Shown one piece after another: positions 51,991 to 54,972 of a stretch of 54,972 nt of DNA (the stretch's first letter is position 1; each line of letters opens with the position of its first letter). The stretch is from Candidatus Geothermincola primus (GTDB taxonomy: Bacteria; Actinomycetota; Geothermincolia; Geothermincolales; Geothermincolaceae), in NCBI GenBank assembly GCA_015711725.1, contig JACVIX010000003.1, positions 1-54,972 on the forward strand. The letters run 5' to 3'. The notes beneath the pieces are model-generated. The model saw only the letters and a list, made by a program, of their open reading frames with translations, searched no databases and had not been told where the DNA came from. The position numbers and the translations under genes were made by a program.

Positions 51991-53580
51991 ATGTTGACCA
52001 TGACCATGACCAAGTACAACCGTTCGGCGGCGACCCTCTCTAAAAACCGTACCCCTGATTCCGTCAGCCCTTTTAGCGGGATGTGCGTCACCTGCGTTGA
52101 AGGATGCGTAGGCATGTGCGAGGTGGGCAAATCCGCTTACCGAGGACCCGAGGTGATCTACCCGCAGCCGTTTGGAATCATGACCGCTGCCTCTGAGAAG
52201 GATTACCCCATTGACTTCTCCCATTTTAGCATCATGGGAAGCGCGGTGGGCGCCTATGGGGTTCCCGCGGACAGCGAGCACGCGGTCTTCACAGCGGTGG
52301 ACCTAGAGACCACCATCGGTGATAAACACCCTATCAAATTGAAATTGCCCATCGTCATCCCTGGCTTGGGCTCCACCGACGTGGCGAAGCGTAACTGGGA
52401 TGGCTTGGCGGTGGGAGCGGCTATATCGGGCGTGCTCCTCACCATTGGGGAGAATGTGTGTGGCATGGATGACGAAGCGATTGTGGAAAACGGACGCGTG
52501 GTGAAGTCACCGGATATGGAGTACAGAATCAAGACCTATCGCGAATGGCAATTGGATGGCTACGGTGATATCGTGGTGCAATTCAATGTGGAGGACACCA
52601 ACCTAGGGGTTCCCGAGTACGTGCTCACCAGGCTGGGAGTGGAGACGGTGGAGCTGAAGTGGGGTCAGGGAGCGAAAGATATCGGTGGTGAGGTTAAGTT
52701 GAAGTCCATCGAAAAGGCCCGTTCTATGAAGAAGAAAGGATATATCGTCCTGCCCGATCCAGATGATCCCGAAACCGAAGAGATATTCCGCGTCGGAGGC
52801 GTGAAGGAATTCGAAAGACATTCCCGGATCGGCATGGTTACCGAGGAAGGTTTCGCGGAGAGCGTGAAGAACCTGAGGGAAATGGGCGCCAAGCGCGTTT
52901 TTCTGAAGACCGGCGCCTATCGCCCGGTGGACCTTGCCCGCGCGGTCAAGTACGCTTCAGACAATCGCATCGACATGCTCACCGTGGATGGTGCGGGCGG
53001 GGGCACGGGGATGAGCCCATGGCGAATGATGAACGAGTGGGGAATACCCACCGTGGAGTTATGTTCGTTGACGTATCAATATGTGGATTACTTGGCTAAG
53101 CAAGGACGTTACGTTCCCAGTGTCGTCTTCGCGGGGGGGTTCACGATGGAAGATCAGATGTTTAAGGGTTTTGCCCTGGGCGCTCCCTATGTCAAGGCTA
53201 TCGGCATGGCGCGCTCCTCTCTCTGCGCCGCCATGGTGGGCAAGACCATCGGAAATCTGATTGAGAAAGACGACCTGCCTGTTTATATCGAACGTTACGG
53301 AAACACCGCCGAGGAGATATTCTACGCTGGCGTGCACTTACGCGATGCCTATGGTAAGGACTTTGAGAGATTACATCCCGGAGCCATCGGCGTTTACACT
53401 TACTACCAGCGCCTCGCTCATGGGTTGCGCCAGCTCATGTGCGGAGCGCGCAAATTCGCCCTTTCTTATATCACCAGGGACGATATCGCCGCCCTGACCA
53501 GGGAAGCGGCGTCAGTATCCGGTATCCCCTATGTCACCGAGCTGGATAAGGAGGCGGCCTGGGAGATTCTTAAGGGCTGA
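51991..53580 (+). CDS. FMN-binding glutamate synthase-family protein
   Basis: The 529-residue protein matches the FMN domain of glutamate synthase (GltB central part): KLKLPIVIPGLGSTD, LLTIGENVCGMDDE, VELKWGQGAKDIGGEVK, DMLTVDGAGGGTGMSPWRMM, FAGGFTMEDQMFKGFALGAPYVKAIGMARSS. The canonical 3Fe-4S cysteine motif (CHxxxCPVG) after this is missing; only one Cys is found there. Instead the N-terminus has C32-x2-C35-x3-C39-x3-C43, a probable Fe-S site. No glutaminase domain is encoded, so ammonia or another donor would be used if it makes glutamate. AGGAGG precedes the start; ATG 51991 is very close to it and ATG 52000 is an alternative. Confidence 0.88.
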   Translation: MLTMTMTKYNRSAATLSKNRTPDSVSPFSGMCVTCVEGCVGMCEVGKSAYRGPEVIYPQPFGIMTAASEKDYPIDFSHFSIMGSAVGAYGVPADSEHAVFTAVDLETTIGDKHPIKLKLPIVIPGLGSTDVAKRNWDGLAVGAAISGVLLTIGENVCGMDDEAIVENGRVVKSPDMEYRIKTYREWQLDGYGDIVVQFNVEDTNLGVPEYVLTRLGVETVELKWGQGAKDIGGEVKLKSIEKARSMKKKGYIVLPDPDDPETEEIFRVGGVKEFERHSRIGMVTEEGFAESVKNLREMGAKRVFLKTGAYRPVDLARAVKYASDNRIDMLTVDGAGGGTGMSPWRMMNEWGIPTVELCSLTYQYVDYLAKQGRYVPSVVFAGGFTMEDQMFKGFALGAPYVKAIGMARSSLCAAMVGKTIGNLIEKDDLPVYIERYGNTAEEIFYAGVHLRDAYGKDFERLHPGAIGVYTYYQRLAHGLRQLMCGARKFALSYITRDDIAALTREAASVSGIPYVTELDKEAAWEILKG

Positions 53581-53604
53581 AAGCCGAACTTTTCATAAAA
53601 GAGC

Positions 53605-53628
53605 AGGGACGAGCTTTGGCTCGTCCCT
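53605..53628 (+). terminator. Terminator of the redox operon
   Basis: A perfect 10-bp stem (AGGGACGAGC and GCTCGTCCCT, loop TTTG) 25 bp after the stop. The following sequence is pyrimidine-rich (CTATTCATCTTT) rather than a pure T-run. Confidence 0.8.
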
Positions 53629-53841
53629 CTATTCATCTTTGGGGAGTAACCTTGGGGATTCCCGGAATAGGAATATTTATATAATGTAATAATTATTGGG
53701 TTGAAATGGATTGGGAAGTGGGGGATGTGCATAAGATTAAGGAAAAGATAGGGAATTCGACTCCGAAAAAGGGGTTAGCGGAAACCGAGAAAGCAAGCAT
53801 TCTTTTCCGGGAAAATACCTATACGCTCACCAATTGAATAA
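53629..53841. other. Intergenic region
   Basis: No gene. TTATATAATGTAA at 53677-53689 is one base off the palindrome seen at 47769. Confidence 0.45.
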
Positions 53842-53872
53842 AAAGGGAAGGGAATTTCATCCCCCTCCCTTT
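53842..53872 (-). terminator. Terminator of the exported-protein gene
   Basis: On the minus strand AAAGGGA pairs with TCCCTTT, with further G-C and G-U pairs inside the stem, followed by TTTTTATTC. It starts 20 bp past the stop of the 53892 gene. Confidence 0.75.
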
Positions 53873-53891
53873 AATAACCACGCGATTTCGT

Positions 53892-54689
53892 CTATTGCAT
53901 GATCGCGGTGAGCGGGATGTAGGCGAGCGGGGTATATGAGTGATAGGTGGATCCGTAACGGTGCCAAATCCTGGTCAACACGGGATTCCCCAGCACGTCC
54001 TGCCATATCTGGTAGATATCGTTGAGGCTTGAGTATCTGCCCCAGCTCCACTCCTCCCTCATGCCGCTCACCGAAATATAAGCGGTGCTGGGATCGATAG
54101 CCGCGCCATTGGTGTCTATGGTGAAGATAATGTCCGCTTTGGTCCCCACAACGCTGGGATAACGATTCACCGTTCTCCAAAGGTAAGAGCTGTTGCTGCA
54201 GTCTTTGCCGTAGAGAATATAGGAGCGTCCCCCGCTATATAGAACGATCTGTAGCGGGATGTAATTCTGATAGTAGTTGGTGGGGGATATATAGTTGTTG
54301 TGGTAGATTCCCTCGTGGGACTTGTTGGTCCTGCAGTACTTCCATAGGGTGGTGTTGGTCTGCTGGTAGATGGGATAATCGTTGGACATCCACTCTATGG
54401 TTATGAAGAGATGAATGTAGTTGGCGCCACTCCAGTTGTCGCTGTAAAGTCCGGGATGTCGGTTATCTATGAGCACGCTCTCCCAGTCAACGTCCGCCGA
54501 GGGCTCCACTCGGGTAAAGGTATACTTGTAATCTCCCCAAACCACCTCGGGTTTCTTGGGAGTGGACACAGCGGTGGTGGTTCCAGGTTGGGGCGCCTCG
54601 CCCTGCTGGCTCTGGGATGCCCAAGTAAGCCCCAACAAAGCGCCGATCATGGAAATGGAGAGGAGAACGACGATTACCGGCCTTTTCAT
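53892..54689 (-). CDS. Exported protein of unknown function
   Basis: The 265-residue product has a clear signal peptide (MKRPVIVVLLSISMIGALLG, likely cut after TWAS near residue 24), a short Pro/Thr/Gln linker, then a soluble domain rich in Tyr, Trp, Ser and Asn (for example NWSGANYIHLFITIEW). I do not recognise a family. The composition suggests a beta-rich secreted or cell-wall-facing domain. It contains only two cysteines (RTNKS-flanking C and GKDCSNS). It has its own promoter, ribosome site (GGGGGAG) and terminator, so it is a single-gene unit. Confidence 0.8.
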   Translation of the reverse strand: MKRPVIVVLLSISMIGALLGLTWASQSQQGEAPQPGTTTAVSTPKKPEVVWGDYKYTFTRVEPSADVDWESVLIDNRHPGLYSDNWSGANYIHLFITIEWMSNDYPIYQQTNTTLWKYCRTNKSHEGIYHNNYISPTNYYQNYIPLQIVLYSGGRSYILYGKDCSNSSYLWRTVNRYPSVVGTKADIIFTIDTNGAAIDPSTAYISVSGMREEWSWGRYSSLNDIYQIWQDVLGNPVLTRIWHRYGSTYHSYTPLAYIPLTAIMQ

Positions 54690-54725
54690 ATCATACTCCC
54701 CCTTACCTTTATAACTTGAAAAATT

Positions 54726-54754
54726 ATCATACCATCAATTTTGTATATCGTCAA
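54726..54754 (-). promoter_or_regulatory. Promoter of the exported-protein gene
   Basis: Minus strand TTGACG (54754-54749), 17-bp spacer, TATGAT (54731-54726) with an extended TGG. About 37 bp lie between it and the ATG. Confidence 0.7.
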
Positions 54755-54972
54755 TTATCTCGGATATCTTGACAGTCTTTAAAGCGTTATACAAGGTGAA
54801 AAAAGAGAACATAGTATATATTTCGATGAATGTTTATAGAATGTAAAAGTGGAAACGGATTGACATCTGGGAAAGTCAATGGCTCGACTGGCTACCGCTT
54901 GGTGAATGAAAACCCGCTTATTTGAGCATAATAATCGCTTGGGGTGGATCGATCCGCCGGCATTTCGTGGTC
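54755..54972. other. Region upstream of the exported-protein promoter
   Basis: No gene is seen up to the window edge. TTATAGAATGTAA at 54834-54846 is a two-mismatch relative of the 47769 palindrome. Confidence 0.4.

Overview
The window looks like a chromosome segment of an uncultured monoderm bacterium. It is most likely an anaerobic or thermophilic actinobacterial-type lineage such as the Geothermincolia, but this placement is inference. It rests on a secretin-less Tad pilus locus, a GAF-ANTAR regulator, PlsY, a zinc-ribbon thiolase pair, possible leaderless promoters (-10 box, six bases, start codon) and many long intergenic gaps. I see no rRNA, integrase, transposase or CRISPR array.

Layout. 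1-3760 (minus): the N-terminal half of a B12-binding radical SAM protein cut by the window edge, an FAD-dependent phytoene-desaturase/HpnE-like oxidoreductase and an extended SDR epimerase. 4401-6914 (minus): molybdenum-cofactor operon moaA-moaC-MOSC-mogA. 7032-9305: membrane-anchored DUF3604 (PHP-like) protein. 9608-12170: overlapping znuA-znuC-znuB. 12697-16874: VOC/epimerase-like protein, CoA-disulfide-reductase-like flavoprotein, then divergently a thiolase plus DUF35 protein. 17275-19754: a small unknown protein and an orphan PilB/GspE ATPase. 20167-22270: cysteine synthase and a frameshifted divergent polysaccharide deacetylase. 23519-23593: tRNA-Ala(CGC) with its terminator. 23862-26399: priA. 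26915-32274 (minus): Tad/Flp pilus operon cpaE-tadA-tadB-tadC-flp-prepilin peptidase with a short ssb at its end. 33366-37414: a four-helix membrane protein, STAS protein, cysteine desulfurase and a zinc-ribbon/V4R-like protein. 37836-42252: carA-carB. 42904-46406: degV, an MFS transporter, plsY. 46982-53580: a GAF-ANTAR antiterminator gene followed by a four-gene redox operon (NuoE-, NuoF-, HoxU-like plus an FMN glutamate-synthase-like protein). 53892-54689: an exported protein of unknown function.

The most interesting region is 46982-53580. The redox operon has a near-consensus promoter and a leader of about 83 nt. That leader holds a hairpin with an AATGAU-type hexaloop (A at 1, G at 4, as ANTAR proteins prefer) and then an intrinsic terminator ending 22 nt before the first start codon. 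An ANTAR gene lies just upstream. I propose that the ANTAR protein controls an NAD(P)H/ferredoxin-linked glutamate-synthase-like complex by transcription antitermination. The second antiterminator hairpin is only a partial match, so this remains a hypothesis.

A second theme is repeated local tandem duplication in intergenic DNA: units of 19, 25, 35, 67, 71 and 112 bp at six places. One duplicates the 3' end of the cysteine synthase gene and one duplicates a hairpin-forming element.
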